Positions 1 to 8,181 of a stretch of DNA of 21,521 nt are shown in pieces. The stretch is taken from positions 1 to 21,521 of the forward strand of contig JAKOZM010000406.1 in assembly GCA_029779995.1 (NCBI GenBank). The letters are read 5' to 3'. The stretch's first letter is position 1; the number at the start of each line of letters is the position of its first letter. The DNA comes from Actinomycetes bacterium (GTDB lineage Bacteria; Actinomycetota; Actinomycetes; S36-B12; UBA10799). A program made the translations under genes and the position numbers. Below the pieces are notes generated by a model, which had not been told where the DNA came from, did no database searches, and saw only the letters and a program-made list of their open reading frames with translations.

Positions 1-287
1 GGCACGTAGAACCGGGCCATGATCAGCACGAAGACGAAAAGGTTGTCCACACTGAGGCTGTACTCGGTCAGCCAGCCCGCGTAGAACTGCACCGCAATGT
101 CCCCGCCGAACTGCCAGCCGAGGAACAGCCCGAAGGCGATCGCGCTGCCGACGAAGAGGGCCAACCATCGCAGCAGTTCGGGGGTCTTCGGCACGTGCGG
201 GCGCCGACCCACTATCAGGAAGTCCAGGGTGAACAGCACCAGGAACAGTGCGATGGTGGCGGCCCACAGCCAGCCCGGCACAGTCAC
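1..287 (-). CDS. TerC/Alx-family integral membrane protein, N-terminal part (3' end outside window)
   Basis: About 95 residues are visible, read leftward from a GTG at 287-285, and the gene runs off the window edge. The translation is hydrophobic, with a membrane segment at about residues 6-26 containing LDF and a second at about 40-58. The family hallmark [16 protein letters not shown] lies at about 75-90. TerC/Alx proteins are multi-spanning proteins linked to tellurite resistance and manganese export or metal homeostasis; the conserved acidic residues (here Asp22 and Asp81) lie in membrane segments. The GTG overlaps the uvrB stop codon (GTGA), so translation is probably coupled to uvrB. 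A second in-frame GTG lies two codons downstream and could be the true start. The metal substrate cannot be told from this fragment. Confidence 0.85.
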   Translation of the reverse strand, partial: MTVPGWLWAATIALFLVLFTLDFLIVGRRPHVPKTPELLRWLALFVGSAIAFGLFLGWQFGGDIAVQFYAGWLTEYSLSVDNLFVFVLIMARFYV

Positions 288-2386
288 TTCGTCGCGTCCC
301 GCATGCCGCGCAACTCCTTCTTCAATTCGTGGATCTCGTCGCGGTAGCGGGCCGCCACCTCAAACTGCAGTTCCTCGGCCGCGGTGTGCATCGCCTGGGT
401 GAGCTGATCGATCAGGTCGGTCAGGTCCTGAGCGGGCATCGTGGCCAAGGAGGCGGCGTGTCGGCCCACATCCGCGGCCGGGGCCTTCGGCCCCACACCA
501 CGACTCAGACCGCGCCCGGATCCGGCCAGCAGTTCCTGGGTATCGGCATCCTCGCGGGCCAGCAGATCCGTGATGTCGGCGATCTTCTTGCGAATCGGCT
601 GCGGGTCGAGTCCGCGCTCGGTGTTGTAGGCCACCTGCTTCGCCCGGCGTCGGTTCGTCTCATCGATGGCCGTGCGCATCGAGGCGGTGATGGTGTCCGC
701 GTACATGTGGACCTGGCCAGACACGTTGCGGGCGGCGCGGCCGATGGTCTGGATGAGGCTGCGCTCGGAGCGCAGGAACCCTTCCTTGTCGGCGTCGAGG
801 ATGCTGACCAGGCTGACCTCGGGCAGATCCAGACCCTCGCGCAGCAGGTTGATCCCGACCAGGACATCGAACTCGCCCAGCCGCAGTTCCCGCAGCAACT
901 CGACCCGGCGCAGGGTGTCCACCTCCGAATGCAGGTAGCGCACCCGTACCCCGTTCTCCAGCAGATAGTCGGTGAGGTCCTCGGCCATCTTCTTGGTCAG
1001 TGTGGTGACGAGCACTCGCTCATCGCGCTCCGCCCGCGCATTGATCTCGGCCATCAGATCGTCGATCTGCCCGCGCGTGGGCTTCACGATGATCTCGGGA
1101 TCGATCAAGCCGGTGGGCCGGATCACCTGCTCGACGACGTCGCCACCGACACGCGACAACTCATACGGCCCGGGGGTCGCGGACAGGTACACGGTCTGCC
1201 CGATTCGCTCGACGAACTCCTCCCAGCGCAACGGCCGGTTGTCCATGGCGCTGGGCAGCCGGAAGCCGTGCTCGACCAGGGTGCGCTTGCGGCTCATGTC
1301 CCCCTCGTACATCCCCCCGATCTGCGGCACTGTGACGTGGGACTCGTCGATGACCAGCAGGAAGTCCTCGGGGAAATAGTCCAGCAGGCAGTTCGGCGCC
1401 GAGCCCGGGGCCCGGCCGTCGATGTGCCGGGAGTAGTTCTCGATCCCGTTGCAGAAACCGACCTGCTGCATCATCTCGACGTCGTACTGGGTGCGCATGC
1501 GTAGGCGCTGCGCCTCCAGCAGGTGCTTGCCCCGCTCCAGCTCGGCCAGGCGCTGCTGCAGCTCAATCTCGATCGCGCCGATCGCGCGGCCCATGCGTTC
1601 GGGTCCCGCCACGTAGTGGGTGGCTGGGAACACGTACAACTCGGTGTCCTCGGTCAGGATCTCGCCGGTGACCGGGTGCAGCGTCATCAACCGTTCGACC
1701 ACATCGCCGAAGAACTCGATGCGCACCGGGTGCTCCTCGTAGACGGGGAACACCTCGACCGTGTCACCGCGAACCCGGAATGTCCCCCGGGCGAAGGAGA
1801 GGTCATTGCGCGCGTACTGGATCTGCACCAGCATCCGCAGCATGCCATCCCGGTCGATCTCGTCACCGACCCGCAGGCGCACCATGCGGTCGACATACTC
1901 CTGCGGGGTGCCCAGGCCATAGATGGCGCTCACGGTCGCCACCACGACCACGTCCCGGCGGGTCAGCAGACTATTTGTGGCGCTGTGGCGCAGCCGCTCC
2001 ACCTCCTGGTTGATGGAGGAGTCCTTCTCGATGAAGGTGTCCGTCTGCGGGATGTAGGCCTCGGGCTGGTAGTAGTCGTAATACGACACGAAGTACTCGA
2101 CGGCGTTGTTCGGCATGAGCTCGCGGAACTCGTTGGCCAACTGCGCCGCCAGGGTCTTGTTCGGGGCCATGACCAGAGTGGGGCGCTGCAACTTCTCCAC
2201 GATCCAGGCCGTGGTGGCGCTCTTGCCCGTACCGGTGGCGCCAAGCAGCACGACGTCCTTGGACCCGCCCGCGATCCGCCGTGAGATCTCCTCGATGGCC
2301 GCCGGCTGGTCCCCCGCCGGTTGGTACTCGCTGATCACCTCAAACGGCGCCACCGTGCGTTGCAGGTCAGTGATGGGACGGGCCAT
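284..2386 (-). CDS. uvrB: UvrABC nucleotide excision repair helicase subunit UvrB
   Basis: UvrB is the DNA-damage verification helicase that is loaded by UvrA and recruits UvrC for dual incision. The 700-residue product starts [10 protein letters not shown], the usual UvrB N-terminus. Seen in order: Walker A GATGTGKS (49-56), the DNA-clamping beta-hairpin region [16 protein letters not shown] (98-113), Walker B DESH (347-350), [10 protein letters not shown] (401-410), helicase motif [11 protein letters not shown] (546-554), and a C-terminal UVR domain (about 655-690) that contacts UvrC. Length is normal for the family. The reading frame stays open upstream to 2623, but that stretch lies inside the cytochrome gene and has no UvrB similarity, so I chose the ATG at 2386. 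It lies 10 bases after the cytochrome stop, has no clear Shine-Dalgarno sequence, and is preceded by a TAGCGT box suited to leaderless transcription. Confidence 0.98.
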   Translation of the reverse strand: MARPITDLQRTVAPFEVISEYQPAGDQPAAIEEISRRIAGGSKDVVLLGATGTGKSATTAWIVEKLQRPTLVMAPNKTLAAQLANEFRELMPNNAVEYFVSYYDYYQPEAYIPQTDTFIEKDSSINQEVERLRHSATNSLLTRRDVVVVATVSAIYGLGTPQEYVDRMVRLRVGDEIDRDGMLRMLVQIQYARNDLSFARGTFRVRGDTVEVFPVYEEHPVRIEFFGDVVERLMTLHPVTGEILTEDTELYVFPATHYVAGPERMGRAIGAIEIELQQRLAELERGKHLLEAQRLRMRTQYDVEMMQQVGFCNGIENYSRHIDGRAPGSAPNCLLDYFPEDFLLVIDESHVTVPQIGGMYEGDMSRKRTLVEHGFRLPSAMDNRPLRWEEFVERIGQTVYLSATPGPYELSRVGGDVVEQVIRPTGLIDPEIIVKPTRGQIDDLMAEINARAERDERVLVTTLTKKMAEDLTDYLLENGVRVRYLHSEVDTLRRVELLRELRLGEFDVLVGINLLREGLDLPEVSLVSILDADKEGFLRSERSLIQTIGRAARNVSGQVHMYADTITASMRTAIDETNRRRAKQVAYNTERGLDPQPIRKKIADITDLLAREDADTQELLAGSGRGLSRGVGPKAPAADVGRHAASLATMPAQDLTDLIDQLTQAMHTAAEELQFEVAARYRDEIHELKKELRGMRDATK

Positions 2387-2393
2387 GGGCTCT

Positions 2394-2399
2394 ACGCTA
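2394..2399 (-). promoter_or_regulatory. Possible -10 box (TAGCGT) for leaderless uvrB
   Basis: TAGCGT fits the actinobacterial TANNNT -10 pattern and ends 7 bases before the uvrB ATG, so transcription could start at or next to the A of ATG. It overlaps the stop codon of the upstream cytochrome gene. No convincing -35 element was found. It is a pattern match only, and read-through from the redox pair is also possible. Confidence 0.4.
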
Positions 2400-3059
2400 C
2401 GACGACCCCCTGACATCGGGGGAAGGTGCGGTTGCGCTGTCATCGAACTCGCCATCCCATAGCGGGTGCTTGGAGCGCGCCCAGTCGCGGGACACGTATC
2501 CGGTGCGCAGCCCGCGCCGGGCCCGGGGGTCGTTCCAGGCCATCCAGATATGACCGGCCGACACCAGCATGATGAACAGCGCGAAGACGTCGTGGACGAA
2601 GGTGGCGCCCGTGCGCAGATCATCGGGAACGAGGGCGAAGAAATGCATCATCAGTCCGGTGATGAACATGATCAGCGCAGCCGCCACGACAAACGCCGAA
2701 TTGAGCTTCTGGCCCGCGTTGAACTTGCCGGAGGGTCCCGACACATCACCGCGCAAGGCCCGGCGCAGCCAGACCCAGTCGGCCGGCACGAACCTGTTGA
2801 GTCGAGAGGCATCGGCACGGAAGGCCGGTGACAGCACGACTGCCAGGATGAGTGGCAGCGGCAACAGCAGGCCCGCCCACAGGTGCACGGTCGACAGCAG
2901 TGCCCGGCGGCCGACCAATGTGCTCAACGGGTCGACGTACAGCACCGCCGCGCTCGTGATGAGCACGAGCATGAACGCCGCTAAGGCCAGGTGGGCCCAG
3001 CGCTCCCCGGCGCTGAACCGCCGGATCTGATCAGACGACGGGGGTGTCGTCGCGGCCAT
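2397..3059 (-). CDS. Membrane b-type cytochrome, formate dehydrogenase gamma/cytochrome b561-like
   Basis: A 220-residue protein with about four membrane segments (roughly residues 22-42, 57-77, 120-140 and 154-174). Histidines in or beside them are placed as heme ligands: His23 (GERWAHL), His59 (VHLWAG), His156 (FVHDVFA) and His170 (SAGHIWMA). The short motif [13 protein letters not shown] (108-120) is typical of the FdnI/FdoI-type gamma subunit family, which carries electrons between the quinone pool and a catalytic partner. The ATG at 3059 lies inside the end of the upstream molybdopterin oxidoreductase gene, a 29-bp overlap in another frame. This implies translational coupling and makes that enzyme the likely partner. 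The physiological substrate is not evident. The tail after about residue 195 is hydrophilic and low-complexity. Confidence 0.85.
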   Translation of the reverse strand: MAATTPPSSDQIRRFSAGERWAHLALAAFMLVLITSAAVLYVDPLSTLVGRRALLSTVHLWAGLLLPLPLILAVVLSPAFRADASRLNRFVPADWVWLRRALRGDVSGPSGKFNAGQKLNSAFVVAAALIMFITGLMMHFFALVPDDLRTGATFVHDVFALFIMLVSAGHIWMAWNDPRARRGLRTGYVSRDWARSKHPLWDGEFDDSATAPSPDVRGSS

Positions 3060-3735
3060 TGGACCTCCCCACCCACGCGTCCACGGCGTATCCGCGCTCC
3101 TCCCAGTAGCCGGGAATGACGTCGTCGGTCACGGTGATGCGGTTGAGCCATTTGCTGGATTTGTAGAAGTACATCGGCGCCACGTACAGGCGGACCGGCC
3201 CGCCGTGGTCGTGACTGACCGGCTCTGAGTTCATCGAGGTGGCCACGAGCACGTCGGCACGCATGGCCTGCTCCATGGTCAGCGATTCGGTGTACACCCC
3301 ATCGGAGGACCCGAACTGCACTGCGCCCGCGCCGGGATGCACTCCCGCCGCGGCCAGCACGTCGGCCAACAACACCCCGCCCCAGACGACGTCGGGAACG
3401 CGCCATCCCGTGACACACTGCACATCCTTGGTGATTTCCTGTTGGGGAAGCCGCGACAACTCAGTCAAGGACAGCCGTAGCGGGCGGTCGACCAGCCCGT
3501 CGACCGTGAGCGAGTACTTCTCCGGCGGGATGCGCTCGACCTTGTTGACGACCGAGTAGAAGCGGAAGCGCCCACCGCCTGGGATCAGGCCCGTGAGGCC
3601 CGTCGGGTCTTTGGCCGCGATGGTGGTCAGGGCGGAGTTGGCACGCGCACCGACCAGCACCCCCACGCCGGCCAGACCGAGCAGGCCGAGCACGACGCGC
3701 CGACCTACCGGAGTGCCCTGTGCGTCCTGATCCAC
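3031..3735 (-). CDS. Molybdopterin-dependent oxidoreductase, sulfite-oxidase/MsrP-like fold, membrane-anchored
   Basis: A 234-residue protein of the oxidoreductase molybdopterin-binding (SUOX-like) family. The N-terminus has a GRRVVLGLLGLAG run (11-23), which is either a Tat-type signal or a membrane anchor, so the enzyme probably faces outside. The core shows KDVQCVTGWRVPDVVWGG (103-120), with Cys107 as the expected molybdenum ligand. HDHGGPVRLYVAPMYFYKSS (175-194) matches the conserved cofactor and active-site stretch. MsrP-like enzymes reduce oxidised methionine in exported proteins and sulfite oxidases act on sulfite; nothing here decides between them. The frame stays open to 4101, but that part is antisense to coaE, so I chose the GTG at 3735. 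No strong Shine-Dalgarno sequence precedes it. It is followed, with overlap, by a b-type cytochrome that probably shuttles its electrons. Confidence 0.85.
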   Translation of the reverse strand: MDQDAQGTPVGRRVVLGLLGLAGVGVLVGARANSALTTIAAKDPTGLTGLIPGGGRFRFYSVVNKVERIPPEKYSLTVDGLVDRPLRLSLTELSRLPQQEITKDVQCVTGWRVPDVVWGGVLLADVLAAAGVHPGAGAVQFGSSDGVYTESLTMEQAMRADVLVATSMNSEPVSHDHGGPVRLYVAPMYFYKSSKWLNRITVTDDVIPGYWEERGYAVDAWVGRSNGRDDTPVV

Positions 3736-3792
3736 CTGTTCAGTATGTGGGCCATCGCCGCGACGTGCAGGGGGGGCCGCCCTGGCGCGGGC

Positions 3793-3798
3793 TAGCCT
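3793..3798 (+). promoter_or_regulatory. Possible -10 box (TAGCCT) for leaderless coaE
   Basis: TAGCCT fits TANNNT and ends 7 bases before the coaE ATG at 3806, which would put the transcription start at the start codon. The GGGAG at 3799-3803 is only 2 bases from the ATG, too close to be a good ribosome binding site. That favours a leaderless reading. This is a pattern match without experimental support. Confidence 0.45.
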
Positions 3799-3805
3799 GG
3801 GAGCC

Positions 3806-4396
3806 ATGCGACGGATCGGATTGACCGGGGGGATCGGGTCAGGAAAATCGACGGTGGCCAGTCTTTTCGCCGAACTGGGCGCGGTCGTCATCGATGCGGA
3901 CGCGATCGCCCGCGAGGTCGTTGCGGTGGGCAGTGAAGGCCTACGCGCGCTCGTGGAAGCATTCGGTGCCGGCATCCTGGCCACCGATGGCAGCCTCAAT
4001 CGCCAGCGGCTGGCCGACATCGTCTTCGCTGATCCCGGGGCGCGCGCCACACTGAACGCCATCACCCACCCCCGGATCGGCGCCCGGACCGCCGAACTCA
4101 TCAGCGCGCTGCCCGCAGACGCTGTGTTGATCCACGACGTCCCGCTCTTGGTGGAGTTGGGAATGCAGGACGCCTACGATCTCGTCGTTGTTGTCGACGC
4201 CCCCGATGACGTGCGATTGGACCGGCTCGTGGCCAGAGGTCACACCCTGCAGGATGCCGCCGCGCGGATCGCCGCACAGGCACCACGCGACGTCAGGCTG
4301 GCGGCCGCGGACGTCGTCATCGACAACTCCGGGAGCCTCGACGACCTCACTGGGCAGGTGGTGACGGCGTGGCCGACGGTGGCAGGCCGGCGCTGA
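3806..4396 (+). CDS. coaE: Dephospho-CoA kinase
   Basis: Catalyses the last step of coenzyme A synthesis, ATP-dependent phosphorylation of the 3'-hydroxyl of dephospho-CoA, in the cytoplasm. The 196-residue product has the P-loop GLTGGIGSGKST (5-16), DADAIAREVV (30-39), ITHPRIGART (86-95), the core motif DVPLLVE (111-117) and the C-terminal ADVVIDNSGSLDDL (168-181). All are characteristic of CoaE, and the length is standard for a single-domain form. It is the only plus-strand gene in the first 16.5 kb and diverges from the molybdopterin oxidoreductase across 70 bp. Its last 50 bp overlap, tail to tail, the 3' end of the neighbouring acyltransferase. Known actinobacterial genomes often carry rpsA, coaE and uvrB in one direction; here coaE faces the other way. 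Confidence 0.97.
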   Translation: MRRIGLTGGIGSGKSTVASLFAELGAVVIDADAIAREVVAVGSEGLRALVEAFGAGILATDGSLNRQRLADIVFADPGARATLNAITHPRIGARTAELISALPADAVLIHDVPLLVELGMQDAYDLVVVVDAPDDVRLDRLVARGHTLQDAAARIAAQAPRDVRLAAADVVIDNSGSLDDLTGQVVTAWPTVAGRR

Positions 4397-6308
4397 GCAG
4401 CCGCGGTCCAAGCCACTGCCAATACAGTCGGGCGCCCTCTTCGGTGAAATGCACACCGTCGGTGTGCATCGGGACTCCATCGATCGTCGCCCGGTAGTCA
4501 CCGCCGTCACAAAGGTACGGGTTGGGGTCGATGATCGTGATGTCGCGACCGCTGCGACGCACCGCCTCGCGGGCTGCGACATTCACAGCCGCGATCCGCG
4601 CGGGATCGTTGACGACATCTGCGAACCTGCCCGCTTGGTACAGCACAGCGTCGGGCAGATCCAGCGCCGGAGCTCCGTGGCAGGTACCGAGAACCACCGC
4701 CTGCGCTGGCAGCTGGGCCAGTTCGGCGATCACCCGACTGTAGGCGTTGACCGTGGCCTCCTGCCACCGACGATCGGTGTACGGCACGGCCTCCCCATCG
4801 ATCCACCGGTCGTACTGTTCCCAGGGCCCCACAAACATCACCCCCAGATTCGCCCCGGCCGAAGCGATCCGCTGGGCGCGCTGCTGTTCCCACGTCTGGC
4901 ATTGCGCGCGGGCCTTGATGGGGGCACCGTTGAGCGCCACGTCGTAGGGCACGAGCCCGCACCCGAATTCGGTTCCGGGATAGACACTCAGCCCGGGGAT
5001 CAATGCGGGCTGATAGGCGGCATACAGGGAAAGCGCGATGGAGTCGCCCACCAGCACGGCACGCACATCGCTGGGTGCAGGCGTCGATGTGCTGATCGGC
5101 GGTGGGCTGCGGGTGGCCGAAGCGGCGATGGACTCCAGGGAATCGGGTGGGGCGGGGCGAGCACAGGCCGTGGTGAGTCCGACCATCGCGACGATGGTCA
5201 GGGGTGCGCCCAGCACCACCGCGACCCGCTGGCGTGAGGTGAAATGTTGGAGGGCTCCCCTACGCACGGGCAGTTCGACCCAGTAGTAGGAAGCCGTGGC
5301 GATCGCGAACGTCACGGCGAACCGCAGGGTCAACAGGCCGATCCCGGAAAGACCGGTGCGCGCTGGGCTCAGGACCACGTAGACCGGCCAGTGCCATAGG
5401 TACAGACCGTAGGAGATCCGACCGATCCACACCACAGGGCGAGTGCTGAAGATGCGAGCGACGAAGCCCTCAGGATGGGCTTGGACACTGGCCAGCAAGA
5501 GCGCACTCGATCCGGCGAAAGCCAGGAAGCCCCCGTCATACATCCAGGCACTCTGATCACTGATCAACAGCATGAAGCCGATCAGGCCGACCAGCGCTGC
5601 GGGGCCCGCCCATGCGGCGGCCACCCTCACCTTCTGTAGGACGCCGGGCGTCAGCACCGCAGCGAGCGTCGCGCCCACGAGCAGCGCCTGCAGGCGAGTG
5701 TCCGTCCCGTAGTAGACCCGCGAGGCATCAGTCTGCGGACTGGCCAGCCACGCCATCTCCAGGGCGGACAGGACAGCCAGTCCAACGAATGCCCAGGCAA
5801 GGCGGCTGCGGCGCCACCTGGGCAACAGCAGGACAAGGACCAGTGGGAGCAGCAGGTACCACTGCTCTTCGATCGCAAGACTCCAGGTGTGGGTCAGCGG
5901 AGAGGGGTCCTGGAACTGTTCGAAGTAGGAGTTGCCCGATGCGATGAACCACCAGTTGCTCACGTAGAACAGGGTGGCCAGCGCGTCGGATCGCACCGCC
6001 GAGGCTGCCTCCCCGACGAGGAAGGTCGCATACAGCAGTACGGCGACGAGCACGAGGAAGAGGGCGGGCAACAGCCGCCTGGCCCGACGCCCCCAGAAGG
6101 CCTTCAGATCCAACCGCCCGGCCTGCTCGAACTCGATGAGCAGTAGGGAGGTGATCAGGAATCCCGACAGGACGAAGAAGACGTCGACACCCAGAAAGCC
6201 ACCACCGGCCCAGGACGTCCCGCCGTGGTAGAACATGACGGCGAGCACGGCGAGGGCCCGGATGCCGTCCAGCGCCGGGGAGTAGGCAAGCGTCGCTGGG
6301 CGGGTCAC
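4347..6308 (-). CDS. Acyltransferase-3 (OafA/YrhL-like) membrane O-acyltransferase fused to C-terminal SGNH domain (copy A)
   Basis: A 653-residue two-part protein. Residues 1 to about 380 form a multi-spanning acyltransferase-3 domain with LDGIRALAVLAVMFYH (13-28, probable catalytic His28), GGGFLGVDVFFVLSGFLIT (35-53), RRARRLLPAL (74-83), HTWSLAIEEQWY (140-151) and YGLYLWHWP (300-308). A Ser/Thr/Pro-rich linker (about 383-416) leads to an extracytoplasmic SGNH hydrolase-like domain with GDS (421-423) and DGVH (617-620). Such fusions move acyl groups, often acetyl, across the membrane onto sugars. It is the last gene of the five-gene block, 16 bases after the previous stop. The GTG start has no Shine-Dalgarno sequence but has a TACGAT box 6 bases upstream. 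Its 3' end overlaps coaE by 50 bp. Acyl group and acceptor are unknown. Confidence 0.93.
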   Translation of the reverse strand: MTRPATLAYSPALDGIRALAVLAVMFYHGGTSWAGGGFLGVDVFFVLSGFLITSLLLIEFEQAGRLDLKAFWGRRARRLLPALFLVLVAVLLYATFLVGEAASAVRSDALATLFYVSNWWFIASGNSYFEQFQDPSPLTHTWSLAIEEQWYLLLPLVLVLLLPRWRRSRLAWAFVGLAVLSALEMAWLASPQTDASRVYYGTDTRLQALLVGATLAAVLTPGVLQKVRVAAAWAGPAALVGLIGFMLLISDQSAWMYDGGFLAFAGSSALLLASVQAHPEGFVARIFSTRPVVWIGRISYGLYLWHWPVYVVLSPARTGLSGIGLLTLRFAVTFAIATASYYWVELPVRRGALQHFTSRQRVAVVLGAPLTIVAMVGLTTACARPAPPDSLESIAASATRSPPPISTSTPAPSDVRAVLVGDSIALSLYAAYQPALIPGLSVYPGTEFGCGLVPYDVALNGAPIKARAQCQTWEQQRAQRIASAGANLGVMFVGPWEQYDRWIDGEAVPYTDRRWQEATVNAYSRVIAELAQLPAQAVVLGTCHGAPALDLPDAVLYQAGRFADVVNDPARIAAVNVAAREAVRRSGRDITIIDPNPYLCDGGDYRATIDGVPMHTDGVHFTEEGARLYWQWLGPRLLSAGLPPSATPSPPAQ

Positions 6309-6314
6309 GGCGTC

Positions 6315-6320
6315 ATCGTA
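6315..6320 (-). promoter_or_regulatory. Possible internal -10 box (TACGAT) before acyltransferase copy A
   Basis: TACGAT fits TANNNT and ends 6 bases before the GTG at 6308, in a 16-base gap lacking any ribosome binding site. It could allow separate leaderless expression of the last gene of the block. Re-initiation after the upstream stop is an alternative. Confidence 0.3.
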
Positions 6321-6324
6321 TGCG

Positions 6325-8181
6325 TCAACCTGTCAACTGCTGCAGGCGAGGACGCAACGTATCCCAAACCTTGGCAGAGCCCTCCGGTGAGAGGTGCAGG
6401 CCATCGATGTAGAGATCTGAGGGGTCGGGCACACACGTCACGCGATCAAGGTCCACGAATGAGTGACCATGCTCCTCGGCGTATGTGCGCAGGAGATCGT
6501 TCAAGAATTGAGTGCGTGTCCGGTCGTTCTTTGGGTCGTTGATGACGTTGCTGGGCAGGGCTGTGCACGGGACGCTGGTGATGACGACCCGTTCCGAAGT
6601 GAAGTCGCGCAATGTCTGGTCCAGTGCCTGCCGGATGCGGTTGACATAGCCCTGGGAGCCGAACGGCTGTAGCACCCCGTTGTCGTCATAGACGTCGAAT
6701 TGGAAGGAGCTCGTCCCAACGAACACGCCAAGTTCGGGCTTCATCGACTGCATATCGGCGCGCCACTGCTGTTCCCAGGCATCACACGCCGTGGGGTCAT
6801 CGGCCAACACCGGCGCTCCCGCTGCCTGCACGGTGAGACCGAAGAGTGGGCACCCCAGCAGGAACGATCCGGTGATGGCTATGTCATCGCGCGGTGGCAC
6901 AGTGGCCGGCAGCCACAGCGATCCGGAGACGGAGTCTCCCACGAAGAACGCGGTAGGCCCGGTACCGCTGTACGGCGGCGCGGCGTGGTCTGGCAGCGCC
7001 TTGGCGAAGACCGCCTGGGAAGCCAGGGGTGTACAAACGACAGCCATGATCACCAGGATCACCGGAACCGGCATCAACCACCGCAGTCGCACCCGTCCCT
7101 GTCTGATGGGCTTCTCGAGCCAGACGTAAGACGCAGTGGCGATCCCGACGGTCAACAGCAGGCGGACAGGGGTGGTCGCGTTTGTCTGGTCGGCACCGAT
7201 CATGACCGCGATCGGCCAGTGCCACAGATACAACCCGTAGCTGATCACCCCGATCGCCGCGAGCGGTGTCCAGGAGAGCCAGCGGCCCACCAGACTGGTT
7301 CGGTCAAGCGCGCCGACGATCAACAACACGCTGCCGAGGGCGGCAACAGGTAGCTGGACGGCGACCAGACGACCTTCGGGCCACAGAATGAACATGGCCA
7401 GAAGCATGGTCAGACCGCAGAGTCCGGCGACGCCGCCGCGGGCCCCGGCGAATGCCATTCGCGGGCGCCCACTCGCGACGGATCTGGCACCCACGACGGC
7501 CAGCAGACTGCCGAGAAGTAGCTGCTGGGCTCGCGTGTCGGTACCGAAATACAGCCGCTCGACACTGGCGCCATGCTCGGCCAGCCAGGCTGTCCACCCG
7601 AAGGACATGACCGTCATTGCCGCCAGCAGCCACAGCAGCGGTCGCCATGAGAACCGACGAAGGGCGATGACGATGAGCAGGATCACAGGCAGCAAGATGT
7701 AGAACTGCTCTTCCACGCTCAGGGTCCACGTGTGCAGCAGTGGTGAGGGCTGCTGATAAGCCGCAAAGTACGTCGATCCGCTGAACAGCAAGTACCAGTT
7801 GTTGACATAGAAGATGGTGGCTATGCCCTGGCCCCGGATGGCGGTCTGTTCCAGCGCCGGCACTGTGAGGGCGTAGAGGAATACCACCGCCAACATCAGT
7901 GACAGCGCTGGGAACAACCGACGGATGCGTCGCTCCCAGAACCTTCGCACCGCAAAGGGCTGCGGCGCCCGCTGGACCAGCAGGGTGGTGATCAAGAAGC
8001 CCGAAAGCACGAAGAAGACGTCAACGCCAATGTACCCACCGGGAATCCAGCCCTGACCGAAGTGAAACATCATCACCGCGATCACGGCGACGGCGCGGAT
8101 GCCGTCAAGGGATGCGACCCGCCGATTCGGGGACGCCGCAGTATCAAGTGCAGGTGGCTCCGGGTCAGTACGTACGGTCAC
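6325..8181 (-). CDS. Acyltransferase-3 membrane O-acyltransferase fused to C-terminal SGNH domain (copy B)
   Basis: A 618-residue fusion. The membrane domain has LDGIRAVAVIAVMMFHF (25-41, probable catalytic His40), GVDVFFVLSGFLITTLL (52-68), RRIRRLFPAL (84-93), HTWTLSVEEQFY (150-161) and YGLYLWHWP (315-323). The SGNH part has GDS (415-417) and DGLH (593-596). The GTG start overlaps the stop of the preceding gene as GTGA, with a GGAG 8 bases upstream (8193-8190), so translation is coupled. The organisation matches copies A and C, but sequence identity outside the motifs is clearly low. These are therefore old, diverged paralogues rather than a recent duplication, and may differ in acceptor or acyl group. 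The role, O-acylation of an envelope glycan, is inferred from the family. Confidence 0.93.
   Translation of the reverse strand: MTVRTDPEPPALDTAASPNRRVASLDGIRAVAVIAVMMFHFGQGWIPGGYIGVDVFFVLSGFLITTLLVQRAPQPFAVRRFWERRIRRLFPALSLMLAVVFLYALTVPALEQTAIRGQGIATIFYVNNWYLLFSGSTYFAAYQQPSPLLHTWTLSVEEQFYILLPVILLIVIALRRFSWRPLLWLLAAMTVMSFGWTAWLAEHGASVERLYFGTDTRAQQLLLGSLLAVVGARSVASGRPRMAFAGARGGVAGLCGLTMLLAMFILWPEGRLVAVQLPVAALGSVLLIVGALDRTSLVGRWLSWTPLAAIGVISYGLYLWHWPIAVMIGADQTNATTPVRLLLTVGIATASYVWLEKPIRQGRVRLRWLMPVPVILVIMAVVCTPLASQAVFAKALPDHAAPPYSGTGPTAFFVGDSVSGSLWLPATVPPRDDIAITGSFLLGCPLFGLTVQAAGAPVLADDPTACDAWEQQWRADMQSMKPELGVFVGTSSFQFDVYDDNGVLQPFGSQGYVNRIRQALDQTLRDFTSERVVITSVPCTALPSNVINDPKNDRTRTQFLNDLLRTYAEEHGHSFVDLDRVTCVPDPSDLYIDGLHLSPEGSAKVWDTLRPRLQQLTG

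Noticed and set aside
248..1504. A 418-codon open frame on the plus strand
   Set aside because: It is entirely antisense to uvrB, has no recognisable motif and is rich in the residues expected from the complement of a high-GC gene.
2387..2623. A 79-residue N-terminal extension of uvrB
   Set aside because: It lies within the cytochrome coding region, is Pro/Arg/Ser-rich and has no UvrB similarity; UvrB proteins begin at the [10 protein letters not shown] position.
3736..4101. A longer N-terminus for the molybdopterin oxidoreductase
   Set aside because: It would run antisense through coaE, and the sequence before the GTG at 3735 is low-complexity with no signal-peptide character.
4449..5237. 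A 262-codon plus-strand frame
   Set aside because: It is antisense to the SGNH domain of acyltransferase copy A and has no motif.
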